From Gryllotalpicola protaetiae (GTDB lineage: Bacteria; Actinomycetota; Actinomycetes; Actinomycetales; Microbacteriaceae), in NCBI RefSeq assembly GCF_003627055.1, contig NZ_CP032624.1, positions 3,038,001 to 3,102,000 on the forward strand: a DNA stretch of 64,000 nt. The letters are read 5' to 3'. Under the pieces are notes generated by a model. It saw only the letters and a program-made list of their open reading frames with translations. It did not search any database and had not been told where the DNA came from. Shown in pieces: positions 1-8,224 of the stretch; position 1 is the stretch's first letter, and each line of letters starts with the position of its first letter. The translations under genes and the position numbers were made by a program.

Positions 1-242
1 TCCAGGGCGGCGACCAGCTCGTCCATGACCTGATCCTCGTGCGCGAGCACGACCTCGTCTTTCGTGGCGAAATACCGGTTGAAGGTGCGGGTGGAGACGC
101 CGACGCGCTGCGAGATCTGCCCCACAGTCGTCGCCTCATAGCCCGCTTCTTCACAGAGCTCCAGAGCGGCCTCGATGAGTCGCGCACGAAGCGTCGACTT
201 CTTCCGCTCACGCAGTCCCGGCGATGCTGCTTGTGTGCTCAC
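1..242 (-). CDS. TetR-family transcriptional regulator (N-terminal part, cut by window edge)
   Basis: The 80 visible residues are the DNA-binding half of a TetR repressor. The helix-turn-helix runs from about residue 38 to 66 (TTVGQISQRVGVSTRTFNRYF), followed by the usual T-K-D-E start of helix 4. Translation starts at a GTG (242). The ligand-binding domain lies outside the window, so the inducer cannot be inferred from sequence. The gene is divergent from the MFS transporter and hexosaminidase genes, the usual arrangement for a local repressor; a pair of inverted 14-mers lies between them. Control of aminosugar uptake is an inference from context. Confidence 0.9.
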   Translation of the reverse strand, partial: MSTQAASPGLRERKKSTLRARLIEAALELCEEAGYEATTVGQISQRVGVSTRTFNRYFATKDEVVLAHEDQVMDELVAAL

Positions 243-266
243 ATCGCCACGTTAGCGGCGCCCCTT

Positions 267-325
267 GAAAAGTGTCTTGCTATGCCAGTTTTTCGTGGCT
301 AATGTGACTGACCAAGACAGTTTTG
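267..325. promoter_or_regulatory. Inverted 14-mers between tetR-like gene and MFS gene, candidate operator
   Basis: GCAAGACACTTTTC (minus strand, 267-280) and CCAAGACAGTTTTG (plus strand, 312-325) match at 11 of 14 positions in inverted orientation, 31 bp apart, in the divergent intergenic space. They could be two half-operators for the TetR regulator or promoter parts for the two directions. The assignment rests on position and symmetry only. Confidence 0.35.
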
Positions 326-378
326 GTGGCATGGTGCGTTCCGTCCGCATGCCCGACGAAGAAGTGGACAGCCGCAGC

Positions 379-1644
379 ATGACCGACGCCCCGCTCTTCC
401 CGCCGAGTTCAGCCGCATCGCAGCTCTTGGATCCCCGGTCGCGCCGGCGCCTTCTCGTCATGTTCGGCCCGGCGTCTTTCAGCATCTCGCTGGTCTGGGG
501 TGCGGTGACGTCCGTCCTGCTGGCCCTGCAGGTGCAGCATCTGGTCGGCGAAAGCGACAAAGTCGCCCAGCTCGCCCTCGTCAGCACCGCAGGGGCGGTC
601 GCGTCGTTGCTCTCCCAGCCCATCGCGGGCTTCTTCTCTGATCGCACCCGCAACCGCCTGGGCCGACGAGCGCCCTGGATGCTCGCGGGCGTCGTCCTCG
701 GCGGCGTCGCTTTGGTCGCCCTCGCGTTCGCGTCGACCATTCCTGCCGTCGCGATCGCCTGGGTGGTGGCGCAGATCGGTTTCAACGCCGCGTGGGCGCC
801 GCTCACCGCGGTCATGCCGGACCGCGTGCCAACCGAGCAGCGCGGCACCTTCGCGTCGCTGTGGGGACTTGGGGTCATGCTCGGCACAGTCGGCGGCCAG
901 GTGTACGGCGCGGCATTCGCCAGCGACGTCGCTTCCGGCTATGTCGTGCTCGCCGGACTCACCGTCGTGATCATCGGCTTGTTCGTCATCGTGTGCATGG
1001 ACGGCTCCAGTCGTCAGATGAGTGTGACGCGGATGCGGTGGCGCGAGCTGGTGACGATCTTCTGGTTCAACCCGGTGCGTCACCCCGACTTCGGGTGGGC
1101 GTTCCTGAGCAGGATGTGCGCCTACGCGGGCTTCTACGTCGTCTTCGGATTCCAGCTGTACATCTTGCAGGACTACATCGGCCTCGGCGATGGCGCTTCG
1201 GCGGTCGTGGCCAGGCTCGGCATCATCATCGCCGCGGGTGTGATCATCTCCACCGCGGTCGTCGGGCGCCTCTCCGACCGTCTGGGACGTCGGAAGCCCT
1301 TCGTCATCATCGCGGCCGTCATGGTCGGCGCCGCACTCATTGCGCCACTGGCATCCCCCACGGCTCCAGCGATGTACACGCTGGCGGTGATCGCGGGGCT
1401 CGGCTTCGGGTGCTTCCAAGCCATCGACACCGCCCTCGTCTCAGAGGTTCTGCCGTCGACCGACGGGCACGGAAAGGATCTCGGCATCGTCAACATCGCC
1501 GGGCAGCTGCCGAACGTTCTGGCGCCGGGAATCGCCGGCGGCATCGTCCTCGCCACGGGCGGCTACGCAGCGCTGTTCCCAGTGGGAATGGCGCTTGCCG
1601 CGGCATCCGCCCTCGCCGTCCTGCCGATCAAAGGGGTCAAGTGA
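379..1644 (+). CDS. MFS transporter, sugar-type
   Basis: A 421-aa polytopic membrane protein of the major facilitator superfamily with about 12 hydrophobic segments. Motif-A loops are present in both halves: DRTRNRLGRRAPW after TM2 and GRLSDRLGRRKPF after TM8. The first loop resembles GPH/sucrose-type sugar carriers. ATG 379 is chosen because the protein then begins just before TM1; in-frame ATGs at 331 and 349 and a TTG at 265 are alternatives. The stop overlaps the start of the GH20 gene by four bases (GTGA), so the two are co-translated. Uptake of N-acetylglucosamine or chito-oligosaccharides is inferred from that partner. Confidence 0.85.
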   Translation: MTDAPLFPPSSAASQLLDPRSRRRLLVMFGPASFSISLVWGAVTSVLLALQVQHLVGESDKVAQLALVSTAGAVASLLSQPIAGFFSDRTRNRLGRRAPWMLAGVVLGGVALVALAFASTIPAVAIAWVVAQIGFNAAWAPLTAVMPDRVPTEQRGTFASLWGLGVMLGTVGGQVYGAAFASDVASGYVVLAGLTVVIIGLFVIVCMDGSSRQMSVTRMRWRELVTIFWFNPVRHPDFGWAFLSRMCAYAGFYVVFGFQLYILQDYIGLGDGASAVVARLGIIIAAGVIISTAVVGRLSDRLGRRKPFVIIAAVMVGAALIAPLASPTAPAMYTLAVIAGLGFGCFQAIDTALVSEVLPSTDGHGKDLGIVNIAGQLPNVLAPGIAGGIVLATGGYAALFPVGMALAAASALAVLPIKGVK

Positions 1645-3215
1645 GCACCGCAGACCTGATCCCTCGCCCCCTGCAGATCACGGAGAGCACGAGGGCGTTC
1701 GAGCTGGGACGGGGCGCCGCGCTGCGCGTCACCGCCCCCTGCTTGGAGGAAACTGGCGCGACGTTTGTGTCGAGCCTGCGCGCGTGGTGCGGCATCGACA
1801 TCACCCGAGGCGATGCGGTCGATTCGACGAACGTGATCGAACTGCAGCTGGTCGATGCCATCCCCGGTGAGGAACGGCTGCCTGCCGTGCGCGGTGTGCG
1901 TGCGGATGGCGCCGACGTAGAGCGTGAGCGATACCGCCTCGAGGTCACGCTTGAGCGCATCCTCGTGCGCGCGACCCACCCCGAGGGGATCCATCGCGGC
2001 CTGACCACCCTTACCCAGCTGGCGGCGACCGGCCCCGCCACGGGAAGCATCGCCTGCACGACGATCCTCGACGCCCCCCGATTCGCCTGGCGCGGCCTCA
2101 GTCTCGACGTCGCCCGGCACTTCCTCGACGTCGATCGGGTCTTACAGGTCATCGACCTGCTGGACCTCTACAAGTTCAACACGCTGCACCTGCACCTGAC
2201 CGACGACCAGGGATGGCGCTTGGCGATCCCGACGAGGCCGGCTCTCACCGCCGCCGGCCCGCACTACAGCGCCGCCGAATACCAGCGCATCGTCGATCAT
2301 GCCGCCGCTCGATTCATCACCGTCGTACCGGAGATCGACCTGCCGGGACACAGCGCCGCCGCGATCGCGGCATACCCCGAGATCGGTGCGGATGCGGCGC
2401 AGGACGACTCCGGCCAGCGCCGAGCAGCACTCGACGGGAGTCGGGAGGAGACGTGGCGTTTCGTCGATGACGTGATCTGCGCCGTCGCCGATCTCACGCC
2501 TGGCCGCTATGTCCACATCGGCGGCGACGAGGCCTTCGACCTCACCCCCTCGGAGCATGCGCGCTTCGTGACGCGGGCGGCGCAGCTGGTCGCGGGCACC
2601 GGAAAGTACGTGGTCGGCTGGCAAGAGGCCGCGCGCGGCGCACTGCCCGCGGAGAGCATCGTCCAGTACTGGATCCAACCGGAGCTGCTGGACGCACTCG
2701 CCCGTAGCGGCGCGCTGCCGGAGACCGTGCTGGGATTGGCGGTGGACGACCTCATCGTGCACTACGCGCCCGCTCGAGACGACCTGGACCTGGCCAGTAG
2801 GCAGGGTGCCTGGGTGGTCGCGTCGCCTGTTTCCGCGACGTACCTCGACCGACGTTATGCAGCGCCGAGCTCGGACCCGGCACAAGGGGAGTTGCGCGCC
2901 CGGCTCGGGAACCCCCTTTATCCACCGGCCAGCCTTGACGAGTACGCCGCCTGGAATCCTGACGACCTCGCCCCGGGATTCGACGCAAGCCGGCTCGCCG
3001 GAATCGAAGCAGCCCTCTGGGCGGAGACCGTTCGCAGCGACGCAGACATGCTGGCGCTTCTTCTCCCTCGACTTCCTCTCATCGCCGAGCATGCGTGGGG
3101 GACCACCGCCACCTCGTGGGAACGACTGCGATCGGCTCTGGCCCGGCATGCCGCCGCCTGGCGGAGCCGCGGTCTGCACTGGTTTGCGAGTGACGAGGTC
3201 GACTGGGAGGTCTGA
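1641..3215 (+). CDS. Beta-N-acetylhexosaminidase, glycoside hydrolase family 20
   Basis: A 524-aa GH20 enzyme removing terminal N-acetylglucosamine or N-acetylgalactosamine by substrate-assisted catalysis. The N-terminal part (about 1-125) matches the GH20b accessory domain. The TIM barrel follows: LHLHLTDDQGWRLAI near residue 182, a PEIDLPGHS strand near 228, and the catalytic Asp-Glu pair in HIGGDEAF near 295. No signal peptide is visible, so it probably acts in the cytoplasm on imported chito-oligosaccharides, consistent with translational coupling to the MFS transporter (GTG start inside its stop codon). Length is normal for the family. Confidence 0.93.
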   Translation: MSTADLIPRPLQITESTRAFELGRGAALRVTAPCLEETGATFVSSLRAWCGIDITRGDAVDSTNVIELQLVDAIPGEERLPAVRGVRADGADVERERYRLEVTLERILVRATHPEGIHRGLTTLTQLAATGPATGSIACTTILDAPRFAWRGLSLDVARHFLDVDRVLQVIDLLDLYKFNTLHLHLTDDQGWRLAIPTRPALTAAGPHYSAAEYQRIVDHAAARFITVVPEIDLPGHSAAAIAAYPEIGADAAQDDSGQRRAALDGSREETWRFVDDVICAVADLTPGRYVHIGGDEAFDLTPSEHARFVTRAAQLVAGTGKYVVGWQEAARGALPAESIVQYWIQPELLDALARSGALPETVLGLAVDDLIVHYAPARDDLDLASRQGAWVVASPVSATYLDRRYAAPSSDPAQGELRARLGNPLYPPASLDEYAAWNPDDLAPGFDASRLAGIEAALWAETVRSDADMLALLLPRLPLIAEHAWGTTATSWERLRSALARHAAAWRSRGLHWFASDEVDWEV

Positions 3216-3228
3216 GAGCCGAGCTCTC
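3214..3228. terminator. Short inverted repeat at the end of the GH20 gene
   Basis: GAGAGC-CGA-GCTCTC spans the stop codon of the hexosaminidase gene. With 6-bp arms and no T tract it is at best a weak terminator. Confidence 0.25.
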
Positions 3229-3548
3229 GGCATCTGGCTATTGGTTCGCGGCCGAGGCGAGCGCGACCGTGCGCTTCTGTGCCCAGGCCTGTCTGATTTC
3301 GTGGTGCCGGCGTGAGTCCAGCCGTCGACGAGCGGATACCTCTCCGATGCTTCATGGGGCCGCAGCTCGCGCGGAAACGGTAGCCCTCGGACGCCAGAAC
3401 GTCGCGGTCACAACGGGATCACAACGGGATCCCCAGGTGGAACACTGCCGATGAACCGGCCATAGGAACTCTCGCAATCTCTCGTGAGGACGAAACGCGG
3501 GATGCCGGACAGGTACGGGGTGTGAGCACCATCGACGATGGAGGAGAC
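3229..3548. other. Intergenic stretch before the anti-sigma/sigma pair, with a tandem 11-bp repeat
   Basis: No convincing gene lies here on either strand. It holds two perfect adjacent copies of ACAACGGGATC (3410-3431) and, further down, two GGAAC pentamers (3438 and 3465) that resemble the -35 element of ECF promoters. No clear -10 could be fixed, so an autoregulated promoter for the downstream sigma factor is only suspected. Confidence 0.4.
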
Positions 3549-4205
3549 ATGACCCGCGACATCCTGGACGACCTGCTGGATCGTTCCGCACCGGCATCCC
3601 CGCACGTTCCCGCTGCTGAATTCCGTGCGATGGTCGGCGACGCGCGCACGGCCGCGCCGCGTCCGCGCCGCGCCCGGGCGTGGCTGGCAGGCGGCATGGT
3701 GGTGGCGCTGCTCGCCGGCGGGACCGGGGTCGCATACGCCGCCACCGGCGGATTCCGGCCGCCGACACGCTCGAAGCAACCATTGATCGCCATGTCGTTC
3801 ACGATGGCCTACGGATTCCAGTGCAACTATCGGGAAGCCGCGTACAGCCTCGGCCCGGACCCCGACCCGATCTGGGCACAGGCCACCACGGTCCTGCACA
3901 ACTGGTACCGCTCGGGCGATGCCCTCGTCGACACGCAGGCGCTCGTCCCTGCGGAGCGTGCGTGGTTGCCATACGGGTTGACCGCGGGCGAGACGGTCGC
4001 CGATCTCGACACGATGCCGGCGAGCCAGGCGGAGTCGATCGAATACGATCATGAGTCGATGGCGTGGGCCATCGCCATCGACGAGGCCAAAGACAACGAG
4101 CTCTCCAGCCACGGCATCGACCCCTATGCCGTCGCGCAGGACCCGGTCAGTCAGCTCACGTGCGTCGACAGCAACGGCCAGCCCTACCCCAAGGCCCGCG
4201 GATGA
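3549..4205 (+). CDS. Single-pass membrane protein, probable anti-sigma factor
   Basis: A 218-aa protein with a short acidic cytoplasmic N-terminus, an Arg-rich stretch, one transmembrane helix (about residues 42-65, AWLAGGMVVALLAGGTGVAYA) and a 150-residue outer domain I do not recognise. ATG 3549 is preceded by GGAGGAGAC, a good ribosome-binding site; an upstream GTG at 3522 is less likely. It overlaps the next gene, an ECF sigma factor, by four bases (ATGA). Membrane topology and coupling to a sigma gene suggest a cognate anti-sigma factor. The usual zinc-binding anti-sigma motif (HxxxCxxC) is absent, so this role is inferred from context. Confidence 0.6.
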   Translation: MTRDILDDLLDRSAPASPHVPAAEFRAMVGDARTAAPRPRRARAWLAGGMVVALLAGGTGVAYAATGGFRPPTRSKQPLIAMSFTMAYGFQCNYREAAYSLGPDPDPIWAQATTVLHNWYRSGDALVDTQALVPAERAWLPYGLTAGETVADLDTMPASQAESIEYDHESMAWAIAIDEAKDNELSSHGIDPYAVAQDPVSQLTCVDSNGQPYPKARG

Positions 4206-4696
4206 GGCGGGATGACGCCCGGCTCACCCGCGCGCTCACCGAGACCGCGCCGGATCTGCTCGGCTACTTCCAGCGCCGCGTCGGCCCGGATGACGCGCCC
4301 GATCTGCTCGGCGAGACCATGGTGTCCGCGTGGAAGCGCGTCGTGGATCTTCCCGGCGAGCCGGAACGCGCCCGGATGTGGCTGTTCGGGATCGCCCGCA
4401 ATGTGCTCCTCAACCATCGGCGCGGCGAGCGGCGACGATGGGCGCTGGCCGACCGCATCCGCGGATACTCGAGCCGCGCTGCGGCTGCCCCGGCGGCCGA
4501 CGACGGCGCGGAGGTCAGAGACGCCATCCAGCGCCTGGACGCCGATCTCGGCGAACTCGTCCGCCTCATCCATTGGGAGCGGATGACACTCGTACAGGCC
4601 GCCGAGCTCCTGGGCATCCCCGGCTCGACCGCACGCACCCGCTACGCACGTGCGAAAGAACTGCTCCGCGCATCACTCACCGTCGACGTGCACTGA
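4202..4696 (+). CDS. ECF RNA polymerase sigma factor
   Basis: A 164-aa ECF sigma factor with sigma-2 and sigma-4 regions only. Region 2 contains DDAPDLLGETMVSAWKR and the RMWLFGIARNVLLNHRR segment that contacts the -10 element. Region 4 carries the helix-turn-helix LVQAAELLGIPGSTARTRYARAKELL near residues 127-152. Start ATG 4202 lies in the stop of the preceding membrane protein gene, giving tight stoichiometric coupling. The target regulon cannot be told from this window; the alpha/beta hydrolase downstream is separated by more than 200 bp. Confidence 0.9.
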   Translation: MRRDDARLTRALTETAPDLLGYFQRRVGPDDAPDLLGETMVSAWKRVVDLPGEPERARMWLFGIARNVLLNHRRGERRRWALADRIRGYSSRAAAAPAADDGAEVRDAIQRLDADLGELVRLIHWERMTLVQAAELLGIPGSTARTRYARAKELLRASLTVDVH

Positions 4697-4770
4697 GGGA
4701 CTCGCATCCGCTCGTGAGAGCGGGATGGTAGGACGAATCTCTTGTTGCCGGACATCGGCGGCTCAGCAGT

Positions 4771-4938
4771 GTGGTGACTGCCCGATGGGATTTGCCGGCG
4801 GTAGCGAAAGACGGCGCGAGCTTCGTCGTGGATGCCGCGTACGAGACCGGCGGTCGCACGCAGCCTCGAACATGGGTCGCCGCTTGTTCAGTCAACGCGG
4901 CCGGCCTCGCGGGGCTGCATGTCAGGCTGAGATCGTGA
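4771..4938 (+). CDS. Possible small ORF (55 aa) coupled to the downstream hydrolase
   Basis: A short open frame begins with tandem GTG codons at 4771. Its TGA (4936-4938) overlaps the GTG start of the next gene (4935) in the GTGA arrangement seen repeatedly for coupled genes in this window. The product (VVTARWDLPAVAKDG...) has no family I recognise and no membrane segment. Codon use is moderately GC-rich at third positions. It may be a genuine small protein, the relic of a larger gene, or chance. Confidence 0.3.
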   Translation: MVTARWDLPAVAKDGASFVVDAAYETGGRTQPRTWVAACSVNAAGLAGLHVRLRS

Positions 4939-5675
4939 CATCGCCGTCTGAGACGTTTTTCCGCACCGACATCCGTGGCCGCTCGATCGCGTGCGCTCGC
5001 CATGATGCCGACAGCGAGGCGACCGTCATCTTCAGCCACGGCTTCCGCGGTGAGAAGACGGGGCCGAACAGAACCTTCGTCCGGGCGGCGAGGCAGCTCG
5101 CAGCAGCCGGAATCTCATCCTTGCGCTTCGACCAGTACGGGTCCGGGGACTCCGACGGCGACTTCCTCGAGTCGCGGTTCACCGACTGGGTCGAGACGAT
5201 CAAGCTGCTCGCGCGACGCGAACTCGATGCAGGGCGACGAGTCGCCCTGTTCGGTCAAAGCATGGGCGCATCCGCAACCATTTGCGCGGCAGACGGACTA
5301 CCCGTTGGCGCGGTGGTTGCGTGGGTGCCCGATGCGAACATCGACGCCTTTACTGCCAGGCCGGACGGATTCGTAGAAGAAGGCGGACAGCGCGTCGGCA
5401 ATGCGTTTTGGCAGGAGGCGTACGCCGCCGACGTCGCTCAGCACCTCGCTGCGATCTCCGCCCCGACGTATCTCGTGTTCGGCACTGCCGACGAGTACGT
5501 CTCGACGGAGAACCGCGAGGCCCTCGTCGAGGTCGCCGGCTCGAACGTGAGTATCGACACCTTCGACGGCTATCCCCACAGCGCGTGGACCGCCACACAG
5601 GCCGATGACATCATCAACCGCAGTGTCAAGTTCCTGGTCAGGCACCTCGCGACCTCAAATGCCGACGCACGCTGA
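4935..5675 (+). CDS. Alpha/beta hydrolase
   Basis: A 246-aa serine hydrolase of the alpha/beta fold. The nucleophile elbow GQSMG lies near residue 106, the acid is probably Asp in GTADEYVS near 185, and the His is in YPHSAW near 213. The N-terminal strand VIFSHGFRGEKTG gives the oxyanion-hole HG motif. It resembles the small dienelactone-hydrolase/acylpeptidase-like group, so an esterase or peptidase reaction is likely but the substrate is unknown. No signal peptide is visible. GTG 4935 is chosen because the family fold starts a few residues later. Confidence 0.8.
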   Translation: MTSPSETFFRTDIRGRSIACARHDADSEATVIFSHGFRGEKTGPNRTFVRAARQLAAAGISSLRFDQYGSGDSDGDFLESRFTDWVETIKLLARRELDAGRRVALFGQSMGASATICAADGLPVGAVVAWVPDANIDAFTARPDGFVEEGGQRVGNAFWQEAYAADVAQHLAAISAPTYLVFGTADEYVSTENREALVEVAGSNVSIDTFDGYPHSAWTATQADDIINRSVKFLVRHLATSNADAR

Positions 5676-5773
5676 CGTATCGGCGGGCGGCCATCGCGTC
5701 TGACTGGCGGCTCGGAGTTTTCCGGCACGATGGATGCGATGACTCGCGAGACGCTCGAGATGCTCGAAGGATC

Positions 5774-6226
5774 TCAGGCGGTGCCGAAGCCGTCTCGTTG
5801 TGTGCGCAGTTCGATGGGTTCGAGTTCCTGGAACAGTGTGATCTGCAGTCCGGCAGGGGCGTTCAACCGTGAGTTGAGAGACTGCCAAGGGGTCGTTCGG
5901 GGCGAGGCGATGAGTTCCGCGCCTGCGTCGACCAGCTCGCCGGTCTTGCCTCCTGCGTCATCTACCTCGAACGCGACGCGGATGCGCGCGCTCGGCGCCC
6001 CGCCCGCTTCGACGCGGTCGATCATTTCGACCTGGGCCGGGTTGGAGAGTTCCAACGTGGCCCGGCCGGCGTCGAGGATCACCACCTTCGCGTCGCCGTC
6101 ACCGGTGAACGCGGCCTGCTCTGGCAGGCCGAGCACGTCTCGGTAGAACGCGAGCGCCGCTTCGAAATCCTCCGCGTGAACGACCAGCCGTAGCTGTCGC
6201 ACTCCCGACGAGCCAGTTCCTGTCAT
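5774..6226 (-). CDS. VOC-superfamily (glyoxalase/bleomycin-resistance-like) protein
   Basis: A 150-aa protein with one vicinal oxygen chelate domain: the N-terminal strand LRLVVHAEDFEAALAFYRDVLGL, the central VVILDAGRATLELS strand, and a C-terminal half ending GLQITLFQELE. VOC proteins act as metal-dependent lyases, dioxygenases or drug-binding proteins, and this one cannot be assigned. A metal-ligand pattern (His near residue 17, Glu in ATLEL, Glu in LFQELE) can be followed. The ATG follows a TAGCGT hexamer by six bases, so the mRNA is probably leaderless. Confidence 0.85.
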   Translation of the reverse strand: MTGTGSSGVRQLRLVVHAEDFEAALAFYRDVLGLPEQAAFTGDGDAKVVILDAGRATLELSNPAQVEMIDRVEAGGAPSARIRVAFEVDDAGGKTGELVDAGAELIASPRTTPWQSLNSRLNAPAGLQITLFQELEPIELRTQRDGFGTA

Positions 6227-6232
6227 GCTGCA

Positions 6233-6238
6233 ACGCTA
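6233..6238 (-). promoter_or_regulatory. -10 hexamer TAGCGT of the VOC gene
   Basis: TAGCGT sits six bases before ATG 6226, placing the transcript start at or next to the start codon. Confidence 0.55.
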
Positions 6239-6271
6239 ACCGGCGACCGGGGCCGGCTTGCGTTCATCGCT

Positions 6272-7123
6272 TCAGCGTCTGCTCAACCCCAATCGCGGGC
6301 CAGATGCCAGCAGCCACGGCAGGGACTCTTCGACCAAGGGGATGGTGCTGATGTGTCCGCCGGGTTCGATGCGAAGCGTGCTCGTCGGGATGGCGCCGGC
6401 TACCCAGCGAGCGTGCGTTGCAGGAACGAAGGTGTCGTCGGCGCCGTGCATGATCAGGACGGGCGCGGTGATCTGGTCCAGTCGGAATCGCCAGTCGGCG
6501 AGACAGGCCAGTTCGTCGTCGATCGTGCCCTCGGTCGACGTGGCGGCGGCTGCGTCGAGCTGCCACTGCCAATAGGGGCCGTGCATCGCTTCGAGATCGG
6601 CGGCTGCGAACATGCCGAGGTCGACCTCGGTCGTCGCCGACAGGTGCGAGCGGAGCGGCTCGGCGCCCGCCAGCCCCGCCTCGAACTCGGCCCGGTTCGC
6701 GGCGCTCATGCCGGCGAACCAGTCCAGCCCTACGGCGCCGTACGGCGCCGGGCCGCCGAGGACCGCGGCGGCAGTGAAACGGAGCGGATTCACGGCGACA
6801 GCCGCGAGCGCGTGCATCGCCCCCGCCGACAGGCCGAGTGTCGCCGCGGATTCGATCTCCAGCGCATCCAGGACGGATGTGGCGTCGCGGGCTCCGTCGG
6901 CCACGCTGCGGCCGGACTGCGGTGCCGAGCGCCCGTAGCCGGGACGATCGTGGCTGACGACGCGAATCCCCAGGTCGCGTGCGCGATGGACGAATGGCAG
7001 AGGTGGCAGCCCGCTCATGCCGGCGCCATGCTGCCAGTAGATGACCCCCGAGCCGCCCACTCGACCACTGTCGTAGAGGTGAATGCGCCGGCCGCCCGGT
7101 GCGTCGATGTCCGACTCGATCAT
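6272..7123 (-). CDS. Alpha/beta hydrolase
   Basis: A 283-aa alpha/beta-fold hydrolase. The oxyanion segment is WQHGAGMSG (about 30-38), followed by the DRPGYGRS loop typical of haloalkane-dehalogenase/esterase relatives (59-66). The nucleophile Ser99 is in GLSAG, the acid in HGADDTFVP near 229, and the catalytic His in PGGHIST near 256. No signal peptide. It lies between the GNAT and VOC genes on the same strand, but each of the three has its own leaderless -10 hexamer, so they look independently expressed. Substrate unknown. Confidence 0.85.
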   Translation of the reverse strand: MIESDIDAPGGRRIHLYDSGRVGGSGVIYWQHGAGMSGLPPLPFVHRARDLGIRVVSHDRPGYGRSAPQSGRSVADGARDATSVLDALEIESAATLGLSAGAMHALAAVAVNPLRFTAAAVLGGPAPYGAVGLDWFAGMSAANRAEFEAGLAGAEPLRSHLSATTEVDLGMFAAADLEAMHGPYWQWQLDAAAATSTEGTIDDELACLADWRFRLDQITAPVLIMHGADDTFVPATHARWVAGAIPTSTLRIEPGGHISTIPLVEESLPWLLASGPRLGLSRR

Positions 7124-7129
7124 CGGCCC

Positions 7130-7135
7130 ACCCTA
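7130..7135 (-). promoter_or_regulatory. -10 hexamer TAGGGT of the hydrolase gene
   Basis: TAGGGT is separated by six bases from ATG 7123; no Shine-Dalgarno lies between. Confidence 0.5.
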
Positions 7136-7161
7136 CGGACAAATCGCCGAGGGGGGAGCGC

Positions 7162-7914
7162 CTACGCCGGCGCCCAGCACGTCCACTCCGAGACCGTCCG
7201 GAAGCCGAGGCTCTCGTACACGCCGAATCCGGCCGGACTCGATTGCAGCCACGCCCACCCCGCGCCGCGATCCATGGCGTCATCGATCACTGCGGCGGTG
7301 AGAGCCGCACCGAAGCCTCTGCGGCGATACTCGGGCAGGGTGGCGACGTCGAAGATGCCGACATGGTCTTCCAACATCAGGCCAAGAGCCGTCGCGACCG
7401 GCTCGCCTTCCACCTCGCCCACGAAGTATCCGATGTCGCCCGTTTCTGCGAGCTCGGCCGACGCGAGCGGCTCGAACACGGCGGCCGGTGCCGGGTAGCC
7501 CAGGCTTGCGAGCCGAGCGTGCAGCGCGGCATCCTGCGTCTCGAGCCTCCGCATCGTCAGCCCGGGGGTCGCTCGCAACCACGGCCGACGTTCCACGCGC
7601 ATCAGCGGGATCGTTTCGGTCGCGACGAGGGACTGCGCGTGAGCGAACGGACCCATCGACTCCTTGTGAGAGGGGGACTGCAGCGACCACGGCAGCCCCG
7701 CCGCGCTCACGACGCCAACCAGCTCGGCAAGAACCTGAGGGTCGGCGTGCGCCTCGGCGCTCCACACGCCGTTCAACACGGGTGCGGGCAACCCGGTCAC
7801 CGCCGCGACGGAGCGACCCTCGGTTCGACTCCAGCCGGCAGGCAGGCGTTCGGCGAGCCAGCGGAACGCGGACAGCAGACCGTCCGCAGTCTCCTCGACT
7901 TCAGCGGCGGTCAC
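7162..7914 (-). CDS. GNAT-family N-acetyltransferase
   Basis: A 250-aa protein whose C-terminal half is a GNAT acetyltransferase domain. The acetyl-CoA pyrophosphate loop is RRRGFGAALT (about 203-212), with the preceding strand VGIFDVATLPEY and the following YESLGFRTV motif. The N-terminal 110 residues form a second, degenerate region; tandem-GNAT proteins often have this shape. Acceptor substrate unknown. GTG 7914 follows TAGCAT by six bases. Confidence 0.85.
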   Translation of the reverse strand: MTAAEVEETADGLLSAFRWLAERLPAGWSRTEGRSVAAVTGLPAPVLNGVWSAEAHADPQVLAELVGVVSAAGLPWSLQSPSHKESMGPFAHAQSLVATETIPLMRVERRPWLRATPGLTMRRLETQDAALHARLASLGYPAPAAVFEPLASAELAETGDIGYFVGEVEGEPVATALGLMLEDHVGIFDVATLPEYRRRGFGAALTAAVIDDAMDRGAGWAWLQSSPAGFGVYESLGFRTVSEWTCWAPA

Positions 7915-7920
7915 GGCCGG

Positions 7921-7926
7921 ATGCTA
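7921..7926 (-). promoter_or_regulatory. -10 hexamer TAGCAT of the GNAT gene
   Basis: TAGCAT lies six bases before GTG 7914 and supports that start codon. Confidence 0.5.
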
Positions 7927-7950
7927 CTCCGGCGCACCGGCGGCCGCTGC

Positions 7951-8127
7951 TCAGTGATCGTCCTCGTCGTCCGCCTCGTCGGGCGCGCCGCCGCTCGCGG
8001 TGTCGGGCTCTGACGCGCCGTCTTCGCGCGGCACGCCCTGGGTGTGCTTCTCGTCGTGCTCGTGCTCGTGCTCGTTGCTGTCGGAGTCGTGAATGCTCAT
8101 GCGCATCAGGTACCCGCCGACGCGCAT
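7951..8127 (-). CDS. Small His/acid-rich protein (58 aa)
   Basis: A 58-codon open frame not overlapped by any other likely gene. ATG 8127 is preceded by GGGGTGAAGCG, a plausible ribosome-binding site; ATGs at 8106 and 8100 are alternatives. The product is extremely acidic, with an alternating Glu-His run (NEHEHEHDEKH) and a tail of Asp/Glu (DEADDEDDH). The Glu-His run is encoded by a TGCTCG-type microrepeat. Composition suggests metal or polycation binding, but no family is recognised and function is unknown. Confidence 0.5.
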   Translation of the reverse strand: MRVGGYLMRMSIHDSDSNEHEHEHDEKHTQGVPREDGASEPDTASGGAPDEADDEDDH

Positions 8128-8224
8128 CGCTTCACCCCGCGCCGTGCCCTAGCCCGGCGCGCCGCGATGCGGTGAGATTGGGGGAGGACGATCGAGACAG
8201 CGCGATCGCGGAGAGGACAGCTTG

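Noticed and set aside
792-1640. Frame extending the hexosaminidase 280 codons upstream into the MFS gene
   Set aside because: The extra part is a shifted reading of the MFS gene; the GTGA overlap at 1641 gives the start, and GH20b begins right there.
5676-5773. Terminator between the convergent hydrolase and VOC genes
   Set aside because: I looked for inverted repeats and found no stem longer than five bases, so no feature is claimed.
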